From assembly GCF_000758545.1 (NCBI RefSeq), contig NZ_CP009279.1:2790001-2854000 (forward strand): 64,000 nucleotides of DNA, given 5' to 3'. Position 1 is the first letter of the stretch, and every line of letters begins with the position of its first letter. Below the pieces are notes generated by a model that did no database searches, was not told the DNA's origin, and saw only the letters and a program-made list of their open reading frames with translations. The DNA is from Paenibacillus sp. FSL H7-0737. Lineage in GTDB: Bacteria; Bacillota; Bacilli; Paenibacillales; Paenibacillaceae. The translations under genes were made by a program, and so were the position numbers. This document shows positions 34,610 to 43,337 of the stretch, piece after piece.

Positions 34610-35293
34610 TTAGCTTCGAGTGGGTACGAAGGATTTAATCCACGTTCCGAAGCTCCCAGGGTTACGGCTCTGAACGAGGATTACACCTTCTCCGCGGAAT
34701 CGGCAGACTAACGCTTCACCACTGGTTAAACTGTTCAACCAACCCGAGGCTGCTTTTTCTACCTTATAGTCCATATAATCTGGCCAAGCGACGAGATGTC
34801 CATTGTCGATAATCATCTCTTCACCAGGTGCTAAATTAATGGCGTGGATCGCTCCGAAGGAGGACAGGAATACTGTTCCTCTGCCGCTGATTTCTACAAT
34901 GAAGAAGCCTTCACCAGAGAAAAGTCCGCGTGTTAAATTTTGCATTTTGGTATTTACTTGAATGCCTTCCGTTCCGGCTAAGAATCCGTCCTTTTGAACT
35001 AACAGCTTATAGGAACCATCTAATTCGATAGCTTGGATATCACCTAATGATCCAGGAGACAGTAGGACCTCACTTTGACCACGGATAGCTCTGAGTTCCT
35101 GGAAGAAGAACTTTTCACCGCTCAGCATTCTTCCCAGACCGCGCATTACGCCTCCATCAGCGGTTCCTTTTAATTCTACGTTAGGAGACATGGCAACCAT
35201 TGCGCCCATCTCAGCTTTAACACTTTCGCCGGGGTCCAAATATACCTTTAACATTGCAAAAGCACCCTCGTACAAAACATCGTATTTCATCAC
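34610..35293 (-). CDS. AIM24-family protein (TIGR00266)
   Basis: 227 residues of beta-rich repeats: YEGAFAMLKVYLDPGESVKAEMGAMVAMSPNVELKGTADGG, SGEKFFFQEL, LSPGSLGDIQAIEL, EGFFIVEISGRGTVFLSSFGAIHAINL and C-terminal GEALVCRFRGEGVILVQSRNPGSF. This matches the Aim24/TIGR00266 family of unknown function, related to tryptophan-RNA-binding-attenuator-like folds. Cytosolic, monocistronic. Confidence 0.88.
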   Translation of the reverse strand: MMKYDVLYEGAFAMLKVYLDPGESVKAEMGAMVAMSPNVELKGTADGGVMRGLGRMLSGEKFFFQELRAIRGQSEVLLSPGSLGDIQAIELDGSYKLLVQKDGFLAGTEGIQVNTKMQNLTRGLFSGEGFFIVEISGRGTVFLSSFGAIHAINLAPGEEMIIDNGHLVAWPDYMDYKVEKAASGWLNSLTSGEALVCRFRGEGVILVQSRNPGSFGTWIKSFVPTRS

Positions 35294-35435
35294 TAAAAAC
35301 CTCCGAATCTATTTAGATAAGTAAGAAAACTAGCAGTGATCTCATTGTAACGGAATTCTGGCTGCGCTCATAGTCTGTATTATGTTAAACTGTAGTTGTC
35401 TAATAGTTCATCTATGAATAGGAGAGTGGTGCCAC

Positions 35436-35642
35436 ATGGCACGAACCAAGACTCAAAAAGCCTTGTTAAAGGCAGAGCGCTCAGGAACCTGGTGCGCAGC
35501 TCAAAGTCGAAGATCCAATGGAGATTATGGCGCCATTTCACAGCATGTACGGTTAACGCCGAGCAAACAACAGCAATTGAATAAGAACAAACACAAGGAG
35601 CGGATCTTCCAAGATGATGCTCCTTTTTATTTGGCGATTTGA
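35436..35642 (+). CDS. Small basic hypothetical protein, 68 residues
   Basis: GGAGAG lies upstream of ATG 35436. The product begins MARTKTQKALLKAERSGTWC and is rich in Lys, Arg and Gln, without signal peptide. Not recognised. The last 15 codons overlap a terminator-like hairpin (AAGGAGC...GCTCCTT, then TTTTTATTT, about 35595-35634), so the true 3' end is odd. Confidence 0.55.
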   Translation: MARTKTQKALLKAERSGTWCAAQSRRSNGDYGAISQHVRLTPSKQQQLNKNKHKERIFQDDAPFYLAI

Positions 35643-35703
35643 AAATAATGCGTCACTAAGAATATACTGATGGAAGACATTATGGATAGGAGATATATAA
35701 CTG

Positions 35704-36435
35704 ATGAAACAAAATAAATACGACGATACGAATTTCTTCTCAGCCTATAAACAAATGCCTCGTTCCATTGGTGGGCTTGAAGCAGCTGGAGAATGGCATG
35801 TATTACAACCTCTGATCCCAGACTTACATAATAAAAGTGTTCTTGATTTAGGCTGCGGATTTGGCTGGCATTGTCTATATGCACGCGAGCAGCAGGCAAG
35901 CTCAGTCGTTGGCGTAGATATCTCTGAAAAAATGCTTCAAGAAGCGCGTGAAAAAACAGACGATCCAGCTATTTCATATATCCAGATGCCGATTGAAGAT
36001 ATTGAATTTGCGAGCGAACAATTTGATGTGGTCATCAGTTCATTGGCCCTGCATTATGTAGAGTCCTTTGAAGCTATCTGTCGCAAGGTTCATACTTACC
36101 TTAAGCCAGGCGGTAGCTTTATATTTTCAGTGGAGCATCCCATCTTTACTTCTCGAAATGAACAGGATTGGTATGTGGATGACCAAGGCAATCGTCTTCA
36201 TTGGCCTGTAGATCATTATCAGTCTGAGGGGTTGCGTGAAACGACCTTCTTAACAGAAAATGTGATTAAATATCATCGCACAATCTCAACCTACTTCAAT
36301 GACTTGATTGGAGCCGGGTTTGCTATCAAAGCAGTTAAGGAGCCTAAGCCTTCTGATGAAATGAGCAATGATCCGTGGATGAAGGACGAGGATCGCAGGC
36401 CGATGTTCCTGATCATTTCAGCTGAAAAAGAATAA
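35704..36435 (+). CDS. Class I SAM-dependent methyltransferase
   Basis: 243 residues. SAM motif I is VLDLGCGFGWHCLYA (near 46), motif II VVGVDISEKMLQEA, then FDVVISSLALHYVESF and LKPGGSFIFSVEHPIF. It is a Methyltransf_11-type enzyme; the substrate is unknown. GATAGGAGATAT precedes the ATG. Confidence 0.88.
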   Translation: MKQNKYDDTNFFSAYKQMPRSIGGLEAAGEWHVLQPLIPDLHNKSVLDLGCGFGWHCLYAREQQASSVVGVDISEKMLQEAREKTDDPAISYIQMPIEDIEFASEQFDVVISSLALHYVESFEAICRKVHTYLKPGGSFIFSVEHPIFTSRNEQDWYVDDQGNRLHWPVDHYQSEGLRETTFLTENVIKYHRTISTYFNDLIGAGFAIKAVKEPKPSDEMSNDPWMKDEDRRPMFLIISAEKE

Positions 36436-36473
36436 TCATCTCATTAACATGAGTATTGTTTGAATATAGAAGC

Positions 36474-36526
36474 AAGGGTTATCCTCGTAGTAGTTTATCT
36501 ACTATAGGGATAGCCCTATTTTTGTT
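36474..36526. terminator. Terminator after the methyltransferase
   Basis: AGGGTTATCC...GTAGTAG pairs with CTACTAT...GGATAGCCCT, followed by ATTTTTG; it can also serve the convergent AraC gene. Confidence 0.85.
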
Positions 36527-36545
36527 GATGCAATTCACCTCTATA

Positions 36546-37364
36546 TTATACTTGAGTTCTGCTGTGTACACGGTACTGTCTAGGGGACATGCCGAAACGA
36601 CTTCGGAATACACGGTGAAAATAAGTATAGTTCGCGAAACCGCAGGTTTCTGCTACTTGCTCCAGCGGCATCGGGCTGAAGGTTATTCGTTCTCTTGCCA
36701 TCTCTAGCCGGACATCATTTACATATTTGATAATACTGGTCCCGAAGGCCTCCTTAAATAAATGAACGGCACGGGAGACGGAAATATCTACATGTGCGGC
36801 AACATCCTCCAACAGAAAAGGTAAGGTTGCATGCTCCTCAACATATTGCTTCATTCGGTAAGCTAGATAGCCTTTAGGCGTAATCGCTGGCTGATCTGTA
36901 ATGAGTCTGTCGATTTCCATACACAGGATTTGCAGATAACAGGCAGATATCGCTGGTGAGAAATCGGAAAGACGTCTGTGCTCAAGAATCAGTTGACGAA
37001 ATAAGCCGAGGAAATTCTCACTAAGTGGCACACTTAAGAGTGAGGGTCTCTGAGCACGTTCCCACCATTCAACAATCCAAGTTCCTTCACAAAAAATATG
37101 ATAATCTCCGCTTTCAATCCGCGGCTTACCCACAGGATACTCTTCCTTATCAATGATTAAATAGTAAGGATCATTAGGAGCAAACAGCATGATATCGCCG
37201 CTCTCTACTGGAGTCATCACACCGTCGATCATTGCTCGGCTTCGGCCCTCTGTTTGCAGACGAATTAAATAGTTCTGATTTCCATGGCTATGTGACATAT
37301 GAAAAGGTTTGCGGTGAAAGGAAAATCCAGCAGATAAAACGTGACAGGTAGTTGATTGATTCAT
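36546..37364 (-). CDS. AraC-family regulator of the divergent sugar cassette
   Basis: 272 residues from the ATG at 37364, right after AGGAGG (the longer frame to 37406 is unsupported). An N-terminal cupin-like sensor (HSHGNQNYLIRLQTEG, VESGDIMLFAPNDPYYLI) precedes two helix-turn-helix units (LEDVAAHVDISVSRAVHLFKEAFGTS and LEQVAETCGFANYTYFHRVFRSRFGMSPRQYR). It is divergent from the isomerase/oxidoreductase operon, which it probably controls. Confidence 0.9.
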   Translation of the reverse strand: MNQSTTCHVLSAGFSFHRKPFHMSHSHGNQNYLIRLQTEGRSRAMIDGVMTPVESGDIMLFAPNDPYYLIIDKEEYPVGKPRIESGDYHIFCEGTWIVEWWERAQRPSLLSVPLSENFLGLFRQLILEHRRLSDFSPAISACYLQILCMEIDRLITDQPAITPKGYLAYRMKQYVEEHATLPFLLEDVAAHVDISVSRAVHLFKEAFGTSIIKYVNDVRLEMARERITFSPMPLEQVAETCGFANYTYFHRVFRSRFGMSPRQYRVHSRTQV

Positions 37365-37462
37365 GTGTCCTCCTTGATGTCTAGAAATGATAATCAGATT
37401 GTTCATGTTTTAATCATATTATTCATTTTATTATATACGCTTTCATATTACTATGTACCTAA

Positions 37463-37640
37463 GCAATAAAGAAAGAAATCGACCATCCACGCTATACGGA
37501 GTCGATATTAGCTATGCAAACAAGAATGGCAGTTGAAGGAAACTAATGGGAATCAGATTAGTCAATTCTGCAACAGCATTATTGTTCAAGTGATTGCTGC
37601 TGTTGATCTCTTTGGGGACGAGCAGCAGAAAGAAGTTTAA
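37463..37640 (+). pseudogene. Possible gene remnant in the AraC/isomerase intergenic region
   Basis: Two adjacent open stretches in different frames read like protein: AIKKEIDHPRYTESILAMQT... up to TAA at 37544, then, after a shift at about 37541, NQISQFCNSIIVQVIAAVDLFGDEQQKEV to TAA at 37638. There is no good ribosome site. They may be the two halves of a decayed gene of unknown family, or chance. The 320-bp region also must hold both divergent promoters. Confidence 0.3.
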
Positions 37641-37684
37641 ATGAATTAGTAAGCTAACCCTAAACCCATTGGAGTGATTAGAAA

Positions 37685-38458
37685 ATGCTGAAGATAGGTC
37701 TGCAATTGTACACGCTTAGAGAAGAATTGGAACAGGATTTTGAAGGAACACTGCGTAAGGTAGCAGCCCTTGGATATAAAGGCGTAGAGTTTTTCCACTA
37801 TTTCGGCCGCACCGCAGCAGAAGTCAAACAATTGCTAAATGAGCTTGGACTAGTTGCGCTCGGCGCACATCGTCCATATGACGCATTGCTGAATGATACA
37901 GAAGCAGAGATCTCTTACAATCTTGAGATTGGAAATCCAAATTTGATTGTTCCTTATTTGTCAGAAGAACAACGTAACTATGTAGAGGTTGCCGCGAATC
38001 TGAAGGTTATTGGAGAAAAGTGCAAAGCGGGCGGAGCAGTTCTTCTGTATCACAATCATGATTTCGAGTTAACAGATAAATATGGTGATAGTGACCGTAC
38101 TGCTTTTGATGGATTGTTTGAAGAGGTGCCGGCTGACCTGTTGCAAGTGGAAATGGATACTTGCTGGGTACATCATGCAGGCTATGATCCAGTTGAATAT
38201 ATCAATAAATACGCAGGTCGACTACCGATCATCCATCTGAAGGATTTGAAGAAAAAAGAAGACGGATCTCCGGAAACTGTTGTACTAGGTGAAGGTGAAG
38301 TGAACCTTACTGCAATTTTAAATGCAGCTGTACAGGCAAATGTGGAGTGGGCGGTAGTAGAGCAGGATTTCTGCAGTCGTTCACCATTAGAAAGTGTAGA
38401 AGATAGTTTGAAATGGGTAAAAGCATACGCAAATCAAGGAGGAAAAGTTAATGTCTAA
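37685..38458 (+). CDS. Sugar phosphate isomerase/epimerase (AP-endonuclease-2 TIM barrel)
   Basis: 257 residues: KIGLQLYTLREELEQDFEGTLRKVAALGYKGVEFF at the start, LYHNHDFEL in the middle, VEMDTCWVHHAG and IIHLKDLK near 180, WAVVEQDF near 225. The Glu/Asp/His/Glu metal site of the xylose-isomerase-like family is recognisable. It starts the cassette and overlaps the next gene by 8 bp. The substrate is unknown. Confidence 0.88.
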   Translation: MLKIGLQLYTLREELEQDFEGTLRKVAALGYKGVEFFHYFGRTAAEVKQLLNELGLVALGAHRPYDALLNDTEAEISYNLEIGNPNLIVPYLSEEQRNYVEVAANLKVIGEKCKAGGAVLLYHNHDFELTDKYGDSDRTAFDGLFEEVPADLLQVEMDTCWVHHAGYDPVEYINKYAGRLPIIHLKDLKKKEDGSPETVVLGEGEVNLTAILNAAVQANVEWAVVEQDFCSRSPLESVEDSLKWVKAYANQGGKVNV

Positions 38459-39548
38459 TAAGTTGAGAATTGCTATTGTAGGTTGCGGTGGTATCGCAAA
38501 TGGGAAACATATGCCAAGTTTGTCACGTCAGAAGGATGCTGAAATGGTAGCTTTCTGCGATATCATAGAAGAGCGTGCACAGAAAGCCGCTCAGACTTAT
38601 GGCGCTGAAGGCGCTGCTGTTTATACAGATTACACTGAGCTTTTGAAAGCTGGCGGATTTGATATTGTTCATGTATGTACACCAAATGACAGTCACTCCG
38701 TGATTACTATTGCTGCATTGGAAGCAGGTAACCATGTAATGTGCGAGAAACCAATGGCTAAAACCACTGCCCAAGCACAAGAAATGTTGGATGCTGCGAA
38801 GCGTACGGGGATGAAGTTGTCTGTCGCTTACCAGAACCGTTATCGTTCGGATAGTGAATACCTTAAAGCACTCTGCGAAAACGGCGAACTAGGTGATATC
38901 TATTATGCAAAAGCAATTGCCCTTCGTCGTCGTGCGGTTCCTACTTGGGGCGTGTTCCTGGATGAAGAAAAGCAAGGCGGCGGCCCACTGATCGATATCG
39001 GTACGCATGCACTTGATCTTACTTTATGGATGATGGATAATTATAAACCACGCAGTGTTATGGGCTCGTCTTTCCATAAGCTGAGTAACCGAAAGAACGC
39101 TGGAAATGCCTTTGGTCCTTGGGATCCTGAGCAATTTAAGGTAGAAGATTCAGCTTTTGGATTTATTACCATGGAAAATGGTGCTACAATTGTACTTGAA
39201 TCTAGCTGGGCACTAAATGTATCTGAGTATCGAGAAGCTCAGACGCTTCTTGCAGGTACAGAAGGTGGTGCAGATATGAAGGATGGTCTGCGCCTAAACG
39301 GTGACCGTGGTGGACGTCTGTATGAGACCAAAGTAGACTTGTCTGCTGGTGGAGTAGCGTTCTTTGATGGTGGACAGGAAAATGAATCTGATCGTGAAGC
39401 TCGTTTGTGGCTTGAGGCGGTTAGAGAAGACAAGGAACCTGTAGTTAAACCTGAGCAGGCCCTCGTTGTTACTCAAATCTTGGAAGCTATTTATGAATCT
39501 TCACGTACAGGTCGCGCTGTGTATTTTGACGGCACATCAGATAATTAA
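38451..39548 (+). CDS. Gfo/Idh/MocA-family NAD(P)-dependent oxidoreductase
   Basis: 365 residues. Rossmann motif IAIVGCGGIANGKHMPSL, CTPNDSHSVITIAALEAGNHVMCEKPMAKT with the conserved EKP lysine, and GPLIDIGTHALDLTLWM in the catalytic-site strand. Oxidises or reduces a sugar or cyclitol hydroxyl. AGGAGG precedes the ATG. It is co-transcribed with the flanking isomerase and second oxidoreductase. Confidence 0.9.
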   Translation: MSNKLRIAIVGCGGIANGKHMPSLSRQKDAEMVAFCDIIEERAQKAAQTYGAEGAAVYTDYTELLKAGGFDIVHVCTPNDSHSVITIAALEAGNHVMCEKPMAKTTAQAQEMLDAAKRTGMKLSVAYQNRYRSDSEYLKALCENGELGDIYYAKAIALRRRAVPTWGVFLDEEKQGGGPLIDIGTHALDLTLWMMDNYKPRSVMGSSFHKLSNRKNAGNAFGPWDPEQFKVEDSAFGFITMENGATIVLESSWALNVSEYREAQTLLAGTEGGADMKDGLRLNGDRGGRLYETKVDLSAGGVAFFDGGQENESDREARLWLEAVREDKEPVVKPEQALVVTQILEAIYESSRTGRAVYFDGTSDN

Positions 39549-39570
39549 TAGGGAAGTAGGAGTGGAAGTC

Positions 39571-40647
39571 ATGAGCTCAAAGATACATTCCGTAGTCATC
39601 GTTGGCTTTGGTGGAATGGGAAGTTATCACGCGAAATTAATTAAGGAGACTAACTCTCTAGAAGTGGTAGGGACATACGACTTGCTTGAAGCACGTCGTG
39701 CGGACTCCATCAATGCTGGTTACAAGGTATATGAAAGTTATGAAGAAGTATTAGCAGATCCTGCAGTTGAGATTGTTCTTATTGCGACACCAAACGATGT
39801 ACACAAAGAAATCGCTATACGTGCGCTACAAGCTGGCAAACATGTTATTTGTGAGAAGCCAGTCGCTATGTCCAAGGAAGAGCTTCAAGATATGCTGGAT
39901 GCTGCGGATGCAGCAGGACGTGTGTTCATGGTACATCAGAACAGACGTTGGGATGAGGATTTCTTAACCATCAAAAAAATGTATGATCAAGAGACCATCG
40001 GTTCTTTGTTCCAGCTTGAATCTCGCGTACATGGAGCGAATGGTATTCCAGGAGACTGGCGCCATGTCAAGGCACAAGGTGGAGGAATGCTGCTAGATTG
40101 GGGCGTTCATTTATTAGATCAGCTCTTATTTATGATCGATAGCAAAGTCATCAGTGTGAGCAGCAGTCTGAGCTTTATTTTAGGCAATGATGTAGATGAT
40201 GGCTTTGAAGCCATCCTGCAATTTGAGAATGGAATTAAAGCTATCGTTGAGGTTGGGACAACTAACTTTATTACGCTGCCTAGATGGTATGTGAAGGGTA
40301 TTGAAGGAACGGGTATTATCGAAGATTGGTCTTTAACTGGACGTTTAGTAACCAGAAACAATGAAGGTGAAAAGATCGAACCTAAGCCTATACGTGCTGG
40401 TGTTGGATTAACCAAAACTATGGCGCCTCCTTCAGAAGGGGCTACGATTACAGAAGCTTTACCTCAACCTGCGGAGCTAGGCTCTAGCTTCTATGACAAT
40501 TTCGCAGCCGTTATTGAGGGAACAGCAGAGCCAATCGTTAAGAATGCCGAAGTAATGCGTGTTCAGAATTTGATTGAAGCTATTTTTGAATCTGCTGAGA
40601 AGAACCAAGTAGTAAAAGACTTCGATATGTATGGTGAAGGTAAGTAA
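39571..40647 (+). CDS. Second Gfo/Idh/MocA-family oxidoreductase
   Basis: 358 residues from ATG 39571 (AGGAG 8 bases upstream; the frame is open further back inside the previous gene). Rossmann motif VVIVGFGGMGSYHAKLI, ATPNDVHKEIAIRALQAGKHVICEKPVAMS, and GGMLLDWGVHLLDQLLFM. It shares the plan of its neighbour but is clearly divergent, so the two probably act on different positions or in opposite directions. Confidence 0.9.
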   Translation: MSSKIHSVVIVGFGGMGSYHAKLIKETNSLEVVGTYDLLEARRADSINAGYKVYESYEEVLADPAVEIVLIATPNDVHKEIAIRALQAGKHVICEKPVAMSKEELQDMLDAADAAGRVFMVHQNRRWDEDFLTIKKMYDQETIGSLFQLESRVHGANGIPGDWRHVKAQGGGMLLDWGVHLLDQLLFMIDSKVISVSSSLSFILGNDVDDGFEAILQFENGIKAIVEVGTTNFITLPRWYVKGIEGTGIIEDWSLTGRLVTRNNEGEKIEPKPIRAGVGLTKTMAPPSEGATITEALPQPAELGSSFYDNFAAVIEGTAEPIVKNAEVMRVQNLIEAIFESAEKNQVVKDFDMYGEGK

Positions 40648-40673
40648 ACTATTTGCAAAAGAGGTGACTTACA

Positions 40674-41642
40674 ATGAAACTTGGAGTATTTATGGTCTTG
40701 TTTGGGGGTCGCAAGCTGGAGGATGCTCTTGATTATGTAGCGTCCAAAGGTCTAAAGGCGGTAGAGATTGGTACAGGAGGGAATCCTGGTAACAGCCATT
40801 GTGATCCTAAGATGCTTCTCGAGAATGAGACAGCATTGAAAGAATTCAAACATGCTGTGGAATCCCGTGGATTGACGATCAGTGCATTGAGCTGTCACGG
40901 AAATCCCCTACACCCACAAAAAGAGCTTGCCCAGAAGGATCATGAGGACTTTGTGAACTCGGTCAAATTGGCGCAGAAGCTAGGAGTTCCAGTCGTTAAT
41001 ACGTTCTCTGGCTGTCCAGGTGATCATGAGGGTGCCAAGTATCCGAACTGGCCGGTAGCTCCATGGCCAAATGATTATCAAGAAATTCTGGATTGGCAAT
41101 GGGAAAATAAAGTGATTCCTTACTGGACTGAATGGGGAGCCTTTGCCGCAGAGCATGATGTGAAGGTTGGTCTTGAGCTGCACGGCGGATTCTCCGTTCA
41201 CACACCTGCTACTCTACTGCGGTTGAGAGAAGCTGCAGGTGAAGTAATCGGAGCTAACCTTGATCCGAGTCATATGTGGTGGCAAGGAATTGATCCAGTG
41301 CAGGCAATTCATATTTTAGGCCGCCAAGGCGCAATTCATCATTTCCACGCTAAAGATACAGTTATTGATCCAGTCAATGTCAATATGCATGGCTTAACAG
41401 ATATGCAATCCTATACCAAAATGCTTGACCGTGCATGGCAGTTCCGTTCGGTTGGCTTTGGACATGATCTTAAGACTTGGGCTGATATTATGAGTGCTCT
41501 TCGTTTGGTAGGATATGATTATGTGGTCAGTATTGAGCATGAAGATGGATTGATGTCTGTGGAAGAAGGCTTCTCCAAAGCTGTAAGTAACCTTCAACAA
41601 GTATTGATTGAGGAGCCACTAGCAGAAATGTGGTGGGTTTAG
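40674..41642 (+). CDS. Second sugar phosphate isomerase/epimerase-family TIM barrel
   Basis: 322 residues: KLGVFMVLFGGRKLEDALDYVASKGLKAVEIGTGG, VNTFSGCPGDHEGAKYPNWPVAPWP, GLELHGGFSVHTPATLLRL, NLDPSHMWWQGIDP, HFHAKDT and VSIEHED. Glu, Asp, His and Glu of the metal site are present. Longer than its 257-residue partner and with Trp-rich loops. Related enzymes act on keto-sugars or cyclitols. A perfect terminator follows. Confidence 0.88.
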   Translation: MKLGVFMVLFGGRKLEDALDYVASKGLKAVEIGTGGNPGNSHCDPKMLLENETALKEFKHAVESRGLTISALSCHGNPLHPQKELAQKDHEDFVNSVKLAQKLGVPVVNTFSGCPGDHEGAKYPNWPVAPWPNDYQEILDWQWENKVIPYWTEWGAFAAEHDVKVGLELHGGFSVHTPATLLRLREAAGEVIGANLDPSHMWWQGIDPVQAIHILGRQGAIHHFHAKDTVIDPVNVNMHGLTDMQSYTKMLDRAWQFRSVGFGHDLKTWADIMSALRLVGYDYVVSIEHEDGLMSVEEGFSKAVSNLQQVLIEEPLAEMWWV

Positions 41643-41663
41643 ATTAAAGGGTGTAGATATAAG

Positions 41664-41692
41664 AAATGACGTGCGCAAGCACGTCATTTTTC
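41664..41692 (+). terminator. Terminator after the isomerase/oxidoreductase cassette
   Basis: AAATGACGTGC and GCACGTCATTT form an 11-bp perfect stem with a GCAA tetraloop and a T run. Confidence 0.93.
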
Positions 41693-41739
41693 CTGTATTA
41701 ATAATCTGAATTTTAAACCATACAAATTGGAGGACGATC

Positions 41740-41997
41740 ATGCAGCCGATAAAAATACAGAGAGAACACAAACTACAAATTACATCCAGCATTCAGGATT
41801 ATTTTGAAACGGAGCTGTCTAGCGAAATTGGCCAATTAGCAAGTGAGAATCTTCTTGATTTTATGCTCAAAGAACTCTCACCTTATATTTATAATCAGGC
41901 ACTGGCAGATGCCCGTAAAGTGATTGAGCAAAAGATGATTTCCATTGAAGAAGAATTGTATGCACTTGAGCAACCACTAACATCTGCTAGAAGATAG
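41740..41997 (+). CDS. DUF2164 family protein
   Basis: 85 residues: IKIQREHKLQITSSIQDYFETELSSEIGQLASENLLDFMLKELSPYIYNQALADARKVI, the pattern of DUF2164. Function unknown. GGAGGACGATC precedes the ATG. Confidence 0.85.
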   Translation: MQPIKIQREHKLQITSSIQDYFETELSSEIGQLASENLLDFMLKELSPYIYNQALADARKVIEQKMISIEEELYALEQPLTSARR

Positions 41998-42017
41998 TCC
42001 GCAACATAATGTATTGT

Positions 42018-43208
42018 TTACCGCTGATTGGTAACCGTTACGTCTGGATCAGTCTCAGCTTCATAATCTACACCCTCAGTCTCAAATCCGAATAACTGGA
42101 AAAACTCCTGTTTGTAGCTTTCTAGATCTGTCAATTCATAGATATTGTCTGTCGTGAGTTTATCCCAGATTTGAGTCACTTGATCCTGTACATCCGGGGA
42201 CATCTCCCAGTCATCGATTCGGATACGCCCTTCTTCGTCCACAGAAGTCCCTTCGATCGCATAAAGACGTTCTGCAAACAACCGATAGGTTTGCTCAATA
42301 CAACCCTCATGAAGTCCTTTCTCTTTCATGACTTTGTATAGCGCAGAAGTGTACAGGGGGACGACAGGAATTGCTGAGCTAGACTGTGTGACCAGTCCTT
42401 TCGTAACTGCTACATAAGCTCGACCGTCTATACTAGATAGTTCATCGTTAAGAGTGTGTGCTGTTAATTCTAGATGATCTTTTGCGCGTCCAATCGTTCC
42501 CTTACGATATACAGACTGGGTAATCTCCGGCCCGATATATGAGAATGCGATGGTGGTGGCATGATCGGCCAAAGCTCCGGCTTGATGGAGAGCTTCAATC
42601 CAAAGCTGCCAATCGTCACCACCCATCACTCGAATGGTATCATCGATTTCTTTGTCTGTAGCAGGCTCAATAGAAATTTGACTAACTTCACCCGTATGAA
42701 AGTTTACGGTTTTATTAGTGTAGGTATCTCCTATAGGTTTAATTACGGAGTTATAAACTTCACCCGTCACAGGATCTGTTCGACGGGCAGAAGCAACGCT
42801 GTAGATGACTAGATCAACTTGTCCCAATTCACTGCGAATCAGCTGTATGGTTCTATCCTTAGTTTCTTTGGAGAAGGCATCACCGGTTACGCTGTAGGAT
42901 TGAAGTCCAGCTTTCTCTGCAAGTTCCTCAAAGGCTGCTGAATTGTACCATCCAGCAGAGGCTGTACGGGCTCCATTGCTGCTGCTCTGGCGGTAGACGC
43001 CTACTGTGCTGGCTCCAGCCCCAAAGGCGGCTGTAATCCGTGAGGCGAGGCCATATCCTGTAGAGGCGCCAATGACAAGCACCTTGCGTGGTCCTTTGAT
43101 CTCGGGTTGTGTCTGGATATATTCGATTTGCCGCTCTACTTGACGAGCGCAACCTTGCGGGTGTGCGGTAGTACAGATAAAGCCGCGTGTTCTAGGTTTA
43201 ATAATCAT
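42018..43208 (-). CDS. fabV: FabV-type enoyl-ACP / trans-2-enoyl-CoA reductase
   Basis: 396 residues, the length of FabV. The N-terminus IIKPRTRGFICTTAHPQGC and the NADH motif GASTGYGLASR (47-57) are characteristic, and the catalytic pair is Tyr234-x8-Lys243 (VYRKGTIGRAK). It reduces the enoyl intermediate in fatty-acid elongation. FabV enzymes are known for triclosan tolerance. Monocistronic. Confidence 0.93.
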   Translation of the reverse strand: MIIKPRTRGFICTTAHPQGCARQVERQIEYIQTQPEIKGPRKVLVIGASTGYGLASRITAAFGAGASTVGVYRQSSSNGARTASAGWYNSAAFEELAEKAGLQSYSVTGDAFSKETKDRTIQLIRSELGQVDLVIYSVASARRTDPVTGEVYNSVIKPIGDTYTNKTVNFHTGEVSQISIEPATDKEIDDTIRVMGGDDWQLWIEALHQAGALADHATTIAFSYIGPEITQSVYRKGTIGRAKDHLELTAHTLNDELSSIDGRAYVAVTKGLVTQSSSAIPVVPLYTSALYKVMKEKGLHEGCIEQTYRLFAERLYAIEGTSVDEEGRIRIDDWEMSPDVQDQVTQIWDKLTTDNIYELTDLESYKQEFFQLFGFETEGVDYEAETDPDVTVTNQR

Positions 43209-43337
43209 GTTAATCGTTTCCTCTCTTTCATAAAAAGCAGGCTAATGAGACTCGTTTGTTCTAATTTTAACAATTTTCAATCAAATGGAGAAGGATTGTT
43301 TATCCTTTGATACTTATTTCATTATGGTGGTGAGATC

